This document shows positions 34,306-43,575 of a stretch of 64,000 nt of DNA, in pieces. The stretch spans positions 16,671 to 80,670 of the forward strand of contig CAIZLW010000016.1 in NCBI GenBank assembly GCA_903933915.1. The letters are read 5' to 3'. The notes beneath the pieces are model-generated. The model saw nothing but the letters and a program-made list of their open reading frames with translations. It was not told where the DNA came from and did no database searches. The position numbers and the translations under genes are program-made. Within the stretch, counting starts at the first letter, position 1, and each line of letters begins with the position of its first letter. The stretch comes from an uncultured beta proteobacterium (GTDB taxonomy: Bacteria; Pseudomonadota; Gammaproteobacteria; Burkholderiales; SG8-41).

Positions 34306-35595
34306 ATGCCAGAAGTCGATATCCAGCGCCTGCTTGGACCAGAAACACGGGAAATCTTCATGCAATTCCCGCTGCCGCTGGCGTTGGTCAATGACAGCGG
34401 GCAGAACCAGTTCAACGACCGCTTCACGCGTTTTTTCGATCACCACTGCCTCGACACCACGGCGCTGCGCGACATTCTTGACACACCAGGTCAGGGCTGG
34501 CGACCAATCAGCCTCCCTGCGCGTGACGGCAGCAAAACCGAGCTTTATGCACAGGCCGTAGCGGTGCAGCACGGCAGGATGCTGGTGCTGGGCGAACCCG
34601 CTGCGGTGATGCACGACGCGGAGCTCGACCAGTTGCGCAAACGCGTCTCCACCCTCGAAAAAGTCAGCGCCACCGATTACCTGACCGGCGCGTGGAATCG
34701 CCCCCATCTTGTTCGCGTCGCAGCGGCGGAAATGGCGCGCAGCATCCGCTTCCGCCAGCCGCTGTCAGCGCTGCTGATCGACATCGACCATTTCAAGAAT
34801 ATCAACGACACCCACGGCCACCAGGCCGGCGATGAGGTTCTGCGCGAGGTCGTCAACGTAATCCAGCACAAGATCCGCTCCGCCGACCTGCTGTTCCGCT
34901 GGGGCGGCGAGGAATTCGTCGTACTGGCGGTGTCCACCGGCTACCGCGATGCCGAAATCCTGGCCGAGCATCTGCGCGCACGCATCGCCGCCCACAAATT
35001 CGCCGGGGTCGGGGCGCTCACCATCAGCGTCGGCGTGGCCGAACACAGCGGCGACGAAACTGCCGACCAGTGGTTCAAGCGGTTCGACGCCGCGCTGTTC
35101 GCCGCCAAAAAAGGCGGCCGCAACCGCATCGTCACTGACCGCCACGGTGACTCCGAAAAATGGGTGGCGGAAGGCGGTCTCACTGCGCTGCGTCTGGTCT
35201 GGCGCGATAACTACGCCTGCGGCGAACCGCACATCGACGACGAACACCAGGAATTGTTCGATCTGGCCAACAATCTGATCAACGCCGCACTGCCCGGTCC
35301 GCAACAGAAGGCCGCCACCGATGCCGCGCTGGTCACGCTGATGCAGCATCTCGAACAGCATTTCCGGCACGAAGAAGCCATCCTCGCCGAGCACGGCTAC
35401 GCGCGCCTGGAAGAACACCGCAACGCCCATGCCAGCCTGCTGCGCAAAGCCGGCGCACTGCGCGCCACCGCCATCAGCAGCGGATCAACCAGCTTCGGCG
35501 CGCTGGTCGACTTCCTCGCCAACGATGTCGTGGCACGCCACCTGCTCACTGCCGACCGCGATTACTATCCGCTGCTCCAGAACAACAAAAACTAG
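34306..35595 (+). CDS. Diguanylate cyclase with C-terminal bacteriohemerythrin domain
   Basis: The 429-residue protein has an N-terminal PAS-like sensor (residues 1-105), a short coiled linker (DQLRKRVSTLEKVS), a GGDEF domain and a hemerythrin domain. The active loop is GGEEF at 200-204 with an inhibitory I-site RSAD (191-194) five residues before it. All seven di-iron ligands are present: His314, His352, Glu356, His371, His375, His412 and Asp417. It should make c-di-GMP and bind oxygen at the di-iron site. The order GGDEF then hemerythrin is the reverse of the better-known Vibrio enzyme, where hemerythrin is N-terminal. Oxygen-dependent control of c-di-GMP is inferred. Confidence 0.92.
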   Translation: MPEVDIQRLLGPETREIFMQFPLPLALVNDSGQNQFNDRFTRFFDHHCLDTTALRDILDTPGQGWRPISLPARDGSKTELYAQAVAVQHGRMLVLGEPAAVMHDAELDQLRKRVSTLEKVSATDYLTGAWNRPHLVRVAAAEMARSIRFRQPLSALLIDIDHFKNINDTHGHQAGDEVLREVVNVIQHKIRSADLLFRWGGEEFVVLAVSTGYRDAEILAEHLRARIAAHKFAGVGALTISVGVAEHSGDETADQWFKRFDAALFAAKKGGRNRIVTDRHGDSEKWVAEGGLTALRLVWRDNYACGEPHIDDEHQELFDLANNLINAALPGPQQKAATDAALVTLMQHLEQHFRHEEAILAEHGYARLEEHRNAHASLLRKAGALRATAISSGSTSFGALVDFLANDVVARHLLTADRDYYPLLQNNKN

Positions 35596-35695
35596 TCAGA
35601 ACAAAAGCGCTTCAGCGGTTGCCCTGCGCGCCAAACTTCACCATCATCCGGGGCTGGCAATACAATACCCGGACAAACCTGAGGAGGAATTTTTC

Positions 35696-36670
35696 ATGCG
35701 TATCCTGAATCTGCTGGCCTTGCTCGCCGTGCCGGCAATACTTACGGCACCAACCGGCCAAGCCGCGCAAAACAAGTTTCCCGAAAAACCCATCCGCCTG
35801 ATCGTCGGCAGTGCCGCAGGTTCCGGCCCCGACATCATCGGCCGGATGATGGCTGAACGACTGTATGAAACCTGGAAACAACGCGTCGTCGTCGACGCCC
35901 GTCCCGGCGCTGCAGGCGCGATCAGCGCCGACCTGGCGCTGGGCGCCGCAGCCGACGGCTACACCTGGATGATGTTGACCTCGCAACTGTTCGTCGCCTC
36001 CCAGGTGCTCGCCGACATCAAGTTCGACCTTGCCCGCGACTTCCAGTCGCTGTCGCTGATCGGCACCACACCCTTCGTGCTGCTCGCCAACAACCAGCTG
36101 CCGGCGAAATCGCTGAAGGAACTCATCGAACTGGCGAAAAAACAGCCGGGCAAACTGCGCTACGGCTCGGCCGGTACCGGCGCCTCCGAGCATCTTTCGG
36201 GCGTACTGCTGAACCACCTCACCGGCACCAACATGCTGCACGTGCCATACAAGGGCGTGCCGCAGTCCATCGCCGACACGCTCGCCAACGAAGTGCAGAC
36301 CACTTACGCGGTGCTGCCCGCGGCCTTCCCCCACATCCAGGGCGGACGCCTGCGCGCGTTCGGCGTGACCACGGCCAAACGCGCCGCGCTGATTCCGGAT
36401 GTGCCGGCGATCGGCGAAGTGGTTCCCGGCTACGCGATGAACGCCTGGTACAGCGTCGTCGCCCGCACCGGCACGCCGGCGCCAATCATGAACGAAATCA
36501 GCGCCGAAATCGTCAAGGCAGTCAAGGAACCGGCTTTCGGCGAAAGGCTGAAAAGTACCGGCATCGACATTGTCGGCGGCGACCGTGCAGTCCTCGACGC
36601 CTGGCGGCGCGACGAAAACAAACGTATCGTCGAACTGGTCAAGATTTCCGGCGCCAAGGAAACAAAGTAA
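35696..36670 (+). CDS. Bug/TctC-family periplasmic solute receptor
   Basis: A 324-residue receptor with signal peptide (NLLALLAVPAILTAPTGQAAQ) and the motifs RLIVGSAAGSGPDIIGRMMAE, DARPGAAGAISA, AADGYT and HVPYKGVP. In place of the common PFAAGG loop it has GSAAGSG, and DARPG replaces the more common DNRPG, both of which border the ligand pocket. GAGGAGG precedes the ATG at 35696; the upstream frame runs through the cyclase gene. A bidirectional terminator at 36690 separates it from the convergent Bug gene. Confidence 0.92.
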   Translation: MRILNLLALLAVPAILTAPTGQAAQNKFPEKPIRLIVGSAAGSGPDIIGRMMAERLYETWKQRVVVDARPGAAGAISADLALGAAADGYTWMMLTSQLFVASQVLADIKFDLARDFQSLSLIGTTPFVLLANNQLPAKSLKELIELAKKQPGKLRYGSAGTGASEHLSGVLLNHLTGTNMLHVPYKGVPQSIADTLANEVQTTYAVLPAAFPHIQGGRLRAFGVTTAKRAALIPDVPAIGEVVPGYAMNAWYSVVARTGTPAPIMNEISAEIVKAVKEPAFGERLKSTGIDIVGGDRAVLDAWRRDENKRIVELVKISGAKETK

Positions 36671-36689
36671 CCATCACCGTCTGCACCAC

Positions 36690-36719
36690 AAAAAAACCGC
36701 GCACCGCGCGGCTTTTTTT
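36690..36719. terminator. Bidirectional Rho-independent terminator
   Basis: A-run to 36696, stem 36697-36702 with 36706-36711, then seven T. It lies between convergent Bug genes ending at 36670 and 36745. Confidence 0.85.
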
Positions 36720-36744
36720 CGGGCCAGACTTGTTAACGGGACAA

Positions 36745-37710
36745 CTACTGCGGCTTGACGCCGGAATCCTTCACCACTTTCGCCCAGCGCGGAATTTCCT
36801 TTTTCAGCAGTTCGGCGAATTCCTCGGGCTTGTTCGCCACCACGAACAGGCCCATACCGGCCATGCGTTCCTTCACCGCCAACGTGCTGAGTGCGCGCGC
36901 CGCTTCCGCATTGAGCCTGCCGATCACATCGGCCGGAGTGCCGGCGGGCGCCAGGCAGCCGAACCAGGTGTTTGCCTCAAAACCAGGCAGACCCGACTCC
37001 GCCACTGTCGGAAACTCGGCTGCGGTAGGCACGCGCTGCGCGCTGGTCACCGCAATGCCGCGCAGCCTCCCGCTACGCGTCAGCGGCAGCACCACCGGCA
37101 GATTCGAGAACACCAGCGAAATCTGCCCGCCCATCGCATCCGACACTGCCGGGCCTTCGCCTTTGTACGGCACGAACAGCAGATCCACCTTCGCCGTCAG
37201 CTTGAACAGTTCGCCCGCCATGTGCGGCGTGCCGCCGGAGGCCGCGCCGAAGGTGAGCTGGCCCGGGCGCGCCTTCGCCAGCGCAATCAGGTCTTTCACG
37301 GTTTTGACGGGCAGCGAGGGATGCGCAACGATCAACAACGGTGACGTCGCAATTACCGTCACCGGGGCAAAATCGCGCGCGCCGTCGTAACTGGTTTTGT
37401 ACATCGCCGGCACCACCGCCTGCGTAGTCTGCGAACCGACCAGCAGCGTGTAGCCATCGGGCGCGGACTTGGCGACAAACTCGGTGCCGATAATGCCGCT
37501 CGCACCGGTGCGGTTCTCGACAAATACCATCTGGCCTAAACGTTCAGTCAGCCCCTGCGCGAGAATGCGCGCGGTGACATCGACGCCGCCGCCGGCAGCG
37601 AACGGCACCACGATGCGCACTGGCTTTGACGGATACGTCTGCGCTGTGGCCATACCGGCCAGTGCCACACCGAACAACGAAATCAAAAACCTTGGCTTCC
37701 CGTTCATCAT
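36745..37710 (-). CDS. Bug/TctC-family periplasmic solute receptor
   Basis: A 321-residue receptor with signal peptide (FLISLFGVALAGMATAQ) and the motifs RIVVPFAAGGGVDVTAR, VENRTGASGIIG, APDGYT and FVPYKGEGP. The start is one of two tandem ATG codons after AGGAGACC. Its ATG overlaps the TGA of the AraC-type regulator upstream by 4 nt, so it is translationally coupled to a regulator rather than to a permease. The regulator may control this uptake system. Confidence 0.93.
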   Translation of the reverse strand: MMNGKPRFLISLFGVALAGMATAQTYPSKPVRIVVPFAAGGGVDVTARILAQGLTERLGQMVFVENRTGASGIIGTEFVAKSAPDGYTLLVGSQTTQAVVPAMYKTSYDGARDFAPVTVIATSPLLIVAHPSLPVKTVKDLIALAKARPGQLTFGAASGGTPHMAGELFKLTAKVDLLFVPYKGEGPAVSDAMGGQISLVFSNLPVVLPLTRSGRLRGIAVTSAQRVPTAAEFPTVAESGLPGFEANTWFGCLAPAGTPADVIGRLNAEAARALSTLAVKERMAGMGLFVVANKPEEFAELLKKEIPRWAKVVKDSGVKPQ

Positions 37711-38582
37711 GGTCTCCTGCCGCGCCGGAATTCGGCTGACGTCATCATAACAGTGCGTCCGCCGCTGCTCCCCGTTGCAAACGCCCGCGGCGCAGTACCC
37801 AGCGCACGGCGAAACATCGTCGAGAACGCACTCGGACTTTCGTAACCCAGATCAATCGCCACCGCAGTGACCGCCGCGCCTTCGGCAAGGCGGCGTATGG
37901 ATTCGAGCAACCGCGCCTGCTGTTTCCAGCGCGCAAAGGTAATGCCGGTCTCGCGCAGGAAACGCCGGTACAGCGTGCGCGTGCTGGTGTTCATTTCTCC
38001 GGCGTCATGCACGCTCGGCCGCCGCGTCGACAGGTCGGCGAGAATGCGCTCGCACAGTTGCGTGAGGTCTGCACTCTCCGGCAGCGGCAGATCCAGCGCG
38101 CTGCGCGGCAGGCGGCGGATCTCTGCCATCAGCAGTTGCATCAGCAGACCGTCGTCGCCGCACTCGTTGAAATCCGCAGGCAGCGCCGCGGCACGCACGA
38201 TCAACTCGCGCGCCAGCGGCGTCACTTCCAGCACCGCGCAGCCGGCGGGCATACCGGCGCCGGCCATGTCATTTACATACAGGCTGTGCATCGCCACTAC
38301 ACCGTACATCTGGATTTCGTGCGCGGTGCGCGCGGGCATCCACAACGCCCGCGACGGCGGCACGATCCACGCGTGACGCGCGGTGCGCACGCGCATGGTG
38401 CCGGCGATCGCGTAAACAAACTGCGACCGCAAATGCCAGTGCGGCTGGATGTGATGGCCCTTGGGGTATGAGGTGCGGCGCATCACCACCGCGCGCGTCA
38501 GATCGCCCTGCACCGGGCTTTCCGGGGCAGCGCTGAAATCGCCCGTCCGCCTCAGCCGGGCACTGTTGCGACGTTTGTCCAT
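37707..38582 (-). CDS. AraC-family transcriptional regulator (cupin-HTH)
   Basis: A 291-residue regulator. The N-terminal half is a cupin-like sensor (GHHIQPHWHLRSQFVYAIAGTMRV) and the C-terminal AraC domain has two helix-turn-helix motifs, one in MNTSTRTLYRRFLRETG and a second in AVTAVAIDLGYESPSAFSTMFRRALGTAP. It probably binds a small ligand and activates the Bug gene it overlaps (ATGA, 37707-37710) or the divergent MFS gene at 38647. Only 64 bp separate the two divergent starts. The start at 38582 was chosen because the long frame from 38996 lacks homology-like sequence and lies across the MFS gene. Confidence 0.85.
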   Translation of the reverse strand: MDKRRNSARLRRTGDFSAAPESPVQGDLTRAVVMRRTSYPKGHHIQPHWHLRSQFVYAIAGTMRVRTARHAWIVPPSRALWMPARTAHEIQMYGVVAMHSLYVNDMAGAGMPAGCAVLEVTPLARELIVRAAALPADFNECGDDGLLMQLLMAEIRRLPRSALDLPLPESADLTQLCERILADLSTRRPSVHDAGEMNTSTRTLYRRFLRETGITFARWKQQARLLESIRRLAEGAAVTAVAIDLGYESPSAFSTMFRRALGTAPRAFATGSSGGRTVMMTSAEFRRGRRP

Positions 38583-38646
38583 TTTTAGCAGGTTTAAGGT
38601 AAATGCTCGAAAGACAGACGATTGTAACCCGGGCACAATCCGGCCC

Positions 38647-39861
38647 ATGACTACCGCCCAAACCGCCGCCCGTCCCGACGGGCACTCCACCGCCGTCAAT
38701 CTGCTGCTCAACGTCGGCCATGCCATCGACCACATGTTCCTGCTGATTTTCGCGACCGCGGTCGCGACCATCGCCGTCGAATTCGGCCACGGCGACTGGA
38801 CCGACTTGATGCCGTACAGCGTCGGCGCGTTCGCGCTGTTCGGACTCGGCGCGATGCCCGCCGGCCGCCTCGGCGACCTGTGGGGCCGCCGCGTCATGAT
38901 GATCATCTTTTTCATCGGCATGGGTCTGTCGGCGATGCTGGTGGCGATGACCCACAACGCCTGGCAGCTCGCCGGCGCGCTGACGCTGATGGGCACCTTC
39001 GCCGCGATCTACCATCCGGTGGGCATCCCGATGCTGGTGCAGGGCGTGTCCAACCCCGGCGCGGTGATCGGCCTCAACGGACTCGCCGGCAACCTCGGCA
39101 TCGCCGTCGCCGCGCTGGTCACCGGTTTTATCGTCAAATGGCTGGGCTGGCGCGAAGCCTTTGTCATTCCCGGTCTGGTGTCCATCGCCTGCGGCATTGC
39201 GTTTGCGCTGGTGTGCCCGAAAGAAACCGAAGCGCCTTCCAAACGCAAAGGCGGCAAAGCCAAGGTCACACTAACGCCGGAAATGCTGGTGCGTGCCTTT
39301 GCGGTAATGACCGCCGCCGCCGCGGTCAGCACCATCCTGTTCAACTTCACCACCAACGGCAATGCACAGCTGCTGGGCGCTGGTTTTGCAGGCATCATCG
39401 AAGACCCGGCGGTGATCGGCACGTTGCTCGCCATCATCTATGCCGTGGCCTCGCTCGCGCAGCTCGTCGTCGGCCGGCTGATCGACCGCATGCCGTTCAA
39501 GCCGCTGCAGCTGTGGATGTCGGTGGCGCAGGTGCCGCTGCTGATCTGGGCCGCCCATAGCCAGGACTGGGGCCTGTTCGTCGCGATGCTCGCGGTGATG
39601 GTGTTTGTATTCGGTTCGATCCCGTTCACCGACGCGATGATCGTACGTTATGTCGACGACCGGCTGCGCTCGCGCGTAGCCGGCATGCGGCTGACGGTGG
39701 CTTTCGGTTTCAGTTCAATCGCGGTGTGGATGCTGGGGCCCTTGGTAAAAAGCATCGGCTTCTCGCACGCGCTGTGGATCATGGCCGGCATCGCCGCGAT
39801 CAAGGCCGCGATCGTGCTGCTGCTGCCCGAAGAACCCGAGGCAGACCCCATCAAAGTCTGA
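38647..39861 (+). CDS. MFS transporter
   Basis: A 404-residue major facilitator with the loop 2-3 signature GRLGDLWGRRVMM and a matching second-half loop GRLIDRMPFKPLQ. It has a histidine/aspartate pair in the first helix (LLLNVGHAIDHMFLL) and ends with an acidic tail. ATG 38647 was chosen over 38461 because the first membrane helix follows directly. It is divergent from the AraC gene and probably under its control. Together, regulator, receptor and exporter-like transporter look like one substrate-responsive locus. Confidence 0.88.
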   Translation: MTTAQTAARPDGHSTAVNLLLNVGHAIDHMFLLIFATAVATIAVEFGHGDWTDLMPYSVGAFALFGLGAMPAGRLGDLWGRRVMMIIFFIGMGLSAMLVAMTHNAWQLAGALTLMGTFAAIYHPVGIPMLVQGVSNPGAVIGLNGLAGNLGIAVAALVTGFIVKWLGWREAFVIPGLVSIACGIAFALVCPKETEAPSKRKGGKAKVTLTPEMLVRAFAVMTAAAAVSTILFNFTTNGNAQLLGAGFAGIIEDPAVIGTLLAIIYAVASLAQLVVGRLIDRMPFKPLQLWMSVAQVPLLIWAAHSQDWGLFVAMLAVMVFVFGSIPFTDAMIVRYVDDRLRSRVAGMRLTVAFGFSSIAVWMLGPLVKSIGFSHALWIMAGIAAIKAAIVLLLPEEPEADPIKV

Positions 39862-40071
39862 ATCGTCGCCCGCCGCTCCCGCTCCAGGCCGTCTGCGGGC
39901 CCTTTTGCAGGCAAATCAACGGGGATTAGGCGCTTTTCAAGGGCCTTTAGCCTTGCGGCACTGGGAAAAGTGGCTAAAAAGCAGGCATTTGGGGTATCAT
40001 AGCCGGTTACCGCCATGCGACCGGCCCCGCCGGCGCTGCCCGTCAACCCCATCGCAGAGAGAAGGCAAGAC

Positions 40072-40335
40072 ATGCAGGCAATTCTGGATTTTCTGAAGAA
40101 AACCGGCGAACAACTGGATTCCGAGATCGCCACCGCCACAGGACTTTCACTGGCCAGTGTGCGCCAGCATGTGACGGTGCTGCAGTCGCGCGGTGACATC
40201 ATGATCTGCCGCTCGATCCGCTTCAAGGACGGCAAACCCAGCGAAGGCATGCTGTGCCGCATTTCCGGCTACATCCCGCCCGTCGCCCCCGGCCGCAAGC
40301 CCAAGGGTTCGGTGCCGGCGAAGTCGGTGATCTGA
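40072..40335 (+). CDS. Small winged-helix DNA-binding-like protein
   Basis: An 87-residue protein with an apparent winged-helix fold: ILDFLKKTGEQLDSEIATATGLSLASVRQHVTVLQSRGDI, resembling ArsR/MarR-like helix-turn-helix elements. It ends with a basic tail (GRKPKGSVPAKSVI). No effector domain is present. The first possible ATG at 40015 lacks a ribosome-binding site; ATG 40072 follows GAGAGAAGGC. It may regulate or serve as an antitermination-type factor, but its function is unknown. A terminator follows at 40385. Confidence 0.75.
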   Translation: MQAILDFLKKTGEQLDSEIATATGLSLASVRQHVTVLQSRGDIMICRSIRFKDGKPSEGMLCRISGYIPPVAPGRKPKGSVPAKSVI

Positions 40336-40384
40336 TAAGAATATCGGCAGCGGTGATCGGTAACGATTTCCGACCTGACTGAAT

Positions 40385-40414
40385 AAAAAACGCTGGCTGA
40401 TGCCGGCGTTTTTT
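40385..40414. terminator. Rho-independent terminator
   Basis: A-run 40385-40390, stem 40391-40397 with 40402-40408, tetraloop TGAT, six T. Confidence 0.85.
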
Positions 40415-40570
40415 ATTGCATATCACCGAACGGGTTCAAGCCTGGGCGGGCTCCCCGAACCGGGCTCGTACCCGTTTCGCCAGACACCCCCAAAGCACGG
40501 TTAAAATCAGCGCATCGGTACAGCCGCATCCTGAACAAAAAAGCCGACCCCCTGTCCACTGAGGAACACC

Positions 40571-41179
40571 ATGCTCACCATCTACGGCTCCGCCAACTCC
40601 CGCGCCCTCCGTGTCATCTGGATGGCCGCTGAACTCGGCCTGAAATACGATCACAAGGACTGGCTGCCGCGTGCGCCGGAAACCAAAACCACGGACTACC
40701 TCACGGTAAATCCGAACGCCCGGGTGCCGTCGATCGATGACGACGGCTTCATCCTCAGCGAGTCGATGGCGATCAATATGTATCTCGCCAAAAAACACCA
40801 GAGCCCGCTGTATCCGGCCGACCCGAAACATGAAGCGCTGTGCTGGCAGTGGAGCCTGTGGGAGACCGACCGCCTCGACCGCCAGATCGTCGATTACGTG
40901 CGCCACTCGGTAGCGCTGCCGGAAGCCGAGCGCAAGGCCTCGATTGCCGAAGCGGCATGGCTGCAGGTGGCGCCGGCGCTCGACGTGCTCGAAACCGCGC
41001 TGGCCAAATCACCCTGGCTCGCCGGCCCGGCGTTTTCGGTGGCGGATCTGAATGTCGCCGGCGCGCTGTATCGCGCGCTGTCGATCGACGTCAGCAAATG
41101 GCGCAACCTCGACGGCTGGCTGCACCGCTGCTGGGATCGCCCCGCCGCGAAACATGCGCGGGCGCTGCGCGAGCAGTAA
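40571..41179 (+). CDS. Glutathione S-transferase family protein
   Basis: A 202-residue GST with the N-terminal thioredoxin-like domain (residues 1-80) containing the cis-proline in NARVPSIDDDGFILSES and the Ser of SESMAIN that binds the glutathione gamma-glutamyl group. The helical C-domain follows, with WLAGPAFSVADLNVAGALY carrying the N-capping box. The substrate is unknown. TGAGGAA precedes the ATG. Confidence 0.9.
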   Translation: MLTIYGSANSRALRVIWMAAELGLKYDHKDWLPRAPETKTTDYLTVNPNARVPSIDDDGFILSESMAINMYLAKKHQSPLYPADPKHEALCWQWSLWETDRLDRQIVDYVRHSVALPEAERKASIAEAAWLQVAPALDVLETALAKSPWLAGPAFSVADLNVAGALYRALSIDVSKWRNLDGWLHRCWDRPAAKHARALREQ

Positions 41180-41369
41180 GCCGTGGCAGCAGCAGATAAT
41201 TCGTAAATACTTGTTTTAATTGATGTTTTATATGGCGCCGCGGGTCATACCCCGGCGCCCTGTACATGCGCACGCCACCGCGCATCCGCGGTAGGATGCA
41301 ACGGTCCGCGGCGCCGGCATAACAACAACACGCCATCCGCGGCTTGATCATCACGCTCTGGGAGGAGCC

Positions 41370-42446
41370 ATGCCGTCAATGCATCGTATTGCCACGTTGT
41401 TTGCCGCCTTGTTGTTCTGTGTCGCGCTGCCGGCATTCGCCTCGAACTACCCCGACCCCAAAGAAGGCAGTTGGGTCGCGAGGGATTTCAGATTCCATAC
41501 CGGCGAAGTGATGCCGGAAGTCACGCTGCATTACCGCACCATCGGCTCGCCAGGCAATGAAGCGGTGTTGATCCTGCACGGCACCGCAGGCAACGGCGGC
41601 AACATGCTGACGCGCAACTTCGCCGAAGAACTGTTTGGCCCCGGCCAACCACTGGATGCAACGAAGTACTTCATCATCCTGCCCGACGCGCTGGGCACCG
41701 GCAAATCGACACGGCCCTCGAGCAGCGGCCTGCGCATGAAGTTCCCAAAATACAACTATGACGACATGGTGCAGGCGCAGCACCGTCTGGTCACTGAAGG
41801 CCTGGGCGTCAAACACCTGCGCATGGTCATTGGCAATTCGATGGGCGGCATGCAGGTGTGGAACTGGGTCACCCGTTACCCGGACATGATGGACATCGGC
41901 GTGCCGATGGCCTGCCAGCCGGGCGCGATGTCCGGGCGCAACTGGATGCTGCGCAAACTGCTCGCCGAGTCGATCCGTAACGATCCGGAGTGGAACAACG
42001 GCAACTACACCGAGCAGCCGCGCAACATGACGCGCCTGCTGACGTATTTTGCGGTGGCCACCAACGGCGGCAACATCGCGCTCTACAACGACGGTCCCGA
42101 CGCCGACAAGGCCGAAGCCGTGCTCGCCAAGCGCCTCGCCGCGCCGTTCCGCAGCGACGCCAACGACGTGCTGCTGCAATGGGAATCGTCGCGCGATTAC
42201 AACCCGATGCCGCTGCTCGACCGCGTCAAGGCCACGGTGCTGGCGATCAACGCTGCCGACGACGAGCGCAACCCGCGCGAACTCGGCATGATGGAAGACG
42301 CCATGAAGCGCGTGAAAAACGGCCGTTACCTGCTGATTCCCCAAAGCACCTCCACGCGTGGCCACGGCACCACCGGCGACGCAAAGTTCTACAAGAAAGA
42401 GCTGGAGGAGCTGCTGAAATCGGCGCCGCGACGCAAGCCGGGCTGA
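41370..42446 (+). CDS. Exported MetX-like alpha/beta hydrolase
   Basis: A 358-residue protein whose fold and motifs match the homoserine acetyltransferase-like branch: LILHGTAGNGGNML, the nucleophile elbow VIGNSMGGMQ, Asp in NAADDERNP and His in TRGHGTTG. A signal peptide (residues 1-23, ending PAFAS) puts it in the periplasm, which MetX enzymes are not, so it is probably a hydrolase on an ester substrate. GGAGGAG precedes the ATG. It is followed by a hairpin serving the convergent Bug gene. Confidence 0.85.
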   Translation: MPSMHRIATLFAALLFCVALPAFASNYPDPKEGSWVARDFRFHTGEVMPEVTLHYRTIGSPGNEAVLILHGTAGNGGNMLTRNFAEELFGPGQPLDATKYFIILPDALGTGKSTRPSSSGLRMKFPKYNYDDMVQAQHRLVTEGLGVKHLRMVIGNSMGGMQVWNWVTRYPDMMDIGVPMACQPGAMSGRNWMLRKLLAESIRNDPEWNNGNYTEQPRNMTRLLTYFAVATNGGNIALYNDGPDADKAEAVLAKRLAAPFRSDANDVLLQWESSRDYNPMPLLDRVKATVLAINAADDERNPRELGMMEDAMKRVKNGRYLLIPQSTSTRGHGTTGDAKFYKKELEELLKSAPRRKPG

Positions 42447-42462
42447 GACTTAAAAGTAAAAC

Positions 42463-42487
42463 GGGGCCGCAGTTCGACTGCGGCCCC
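42463..42487 (-). terminator. Terminator hairpin of the minus-strand Bug operon
   Basis: A perfect 10-bp stem (42463-42472 with 42478-42487) around TTCGA. On the minus strand it is followed by GTTTTACTTTTA; on the plus strand no T-run follows. Confidence 0.6.
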
Positions 42488-42533
42488 GGCGCTTATCCGT
42501 GTGACTCACAGCACACGATGCATTCACTGCAGT

Positions 42534-43526
42534 TTATTCGATTTTGGTGCCCGCGCTCTTGACAACCTTGGCCCATTTATCGATTTCAGCTTTCATGTAA
42601 GCGCCGAACTGGTCCGGCCCCATCAGCGTCGGTTCAAAATGATTCGCGATCATTTTCTCCTTGGTCGCCGGCTGGTTGACGATTTTTTCAATCTCCGAAT
42701 AAAGCCGGTCGACGATCGGACGCGGCATTCCGGTCGGCCCCACGATGGCATACCAGGTACTCGCCTCATAGCCTTTCAGCCCTGACTCCGCCACGGTCGG
42801 CAGATCCGGCAGAGGCGTGATGCGCTTGGCACTGGTTACTGCAAGCGCACGCAGCTTTCCGGTTTGAACAAAGGGGATCGACCCCGGTGTCGATGACAGG
42901 CTGACCTGGATATGGCCGGCAATCAGATCGGTTGTCGCCAGCACAGCGCCTTTATACGGCACGTGAACCATCTTGATTCCGGCGAGACTGTTGAGCAACT
43001 CGGTCGCGAGATGTGCGGCGTTGCCGGTGACCGCGCCGTAATTGAGCTGTCCGGGTCGCGCTTTCGCCAGTTTCACCAGATCATTGAATGTCTTCACCGG
43101 CAATGAAGGATGGGTCGCGACAACAAACGGCGCCGAGGCCATCAGGATGACCGGCGTGAAATCGCGCACCGGATCGTAAGGCAGCTTGCTGAACAGGCTC
43201 ACATTGATGGCGAAATTGCCGGAGCCCGCCATGAACAAGGTATAACCGTCCGCCGGTGATTTTGCCGCCATCTCCGCCGCGATATTGCCCGCAGCACCAG
43301 GCCGGTTGTCGACCACCACCTGCTGCCCAAGCGCCGCCGAGAGCGGTTGTGCGACCAGACGCGCAAGTATGTCGGTCGGACCACCGGCGGCCAAGGGCAG
43401 AATCATCCGAATGGTTTTTGACGGAAAACCCTGCGCCGCAGGCTTGGGTGCCTGCGACCATACCGGCGATATGCCGGTAAAACAAAACGTCAGCGCAAAC
43501 AGCAACGAACCCTTGGCATACCGCAT
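42534..43526 (-). CDS. Bug/TctC-family periplasmic solute receptor
   Basis: A 330-residue receptor with signal peptide (KGSLLFALTFCFTGISPVWSQ) and RMILPLAAGGPTDILARLVAQPL, DNRPGAAGNIAAEM, PADGYT and HVPYKGAV. The ATG follows GGAGGAGGATTT. It is the last gene of a minus-strand run. Its N-terminal half is strikingly close to the receptor at 44700 (both have AAGGPTDILAR/ VAGGPTDLLAR and the same DNRPGA-GNI pattern), suggesting local duplication. Confidence 0.93.
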   Translation of the reverse strand: MRYAKGSLLFALTFCFTGISPVWSQAPKPAAQGFPSKTIRMILPLAAGGPTDILARLVAQPLSAALGQQVVVDNRPGAAGNIAAEMAAKSPADGYTLFMAGSGNFAINVSLFSKLPYDPVRDFTPVILMASAPFVVATHPSLPVKTFNDLVKLAKARPGQLNYGAVTGNAAHLATELLNSLAGIKMVHVPYKGAVLATTDLIAGHIQVSLSSTPGSIPFVQTGKLRALAVTSAKRITPLPDLPTVAESGLKGYEASTWYAIVGPTGMPRPIVDRLYSEIEKIVNQPATKEKMIANHFEPTLMGPDQFGAYMKAEIDKWAKVVKSAGTKIE

Positions 43527-43575
43527 AAATCCTCCTCCACTGCTTGTTATCGATAAACAACGCGTCAACCGCAGC

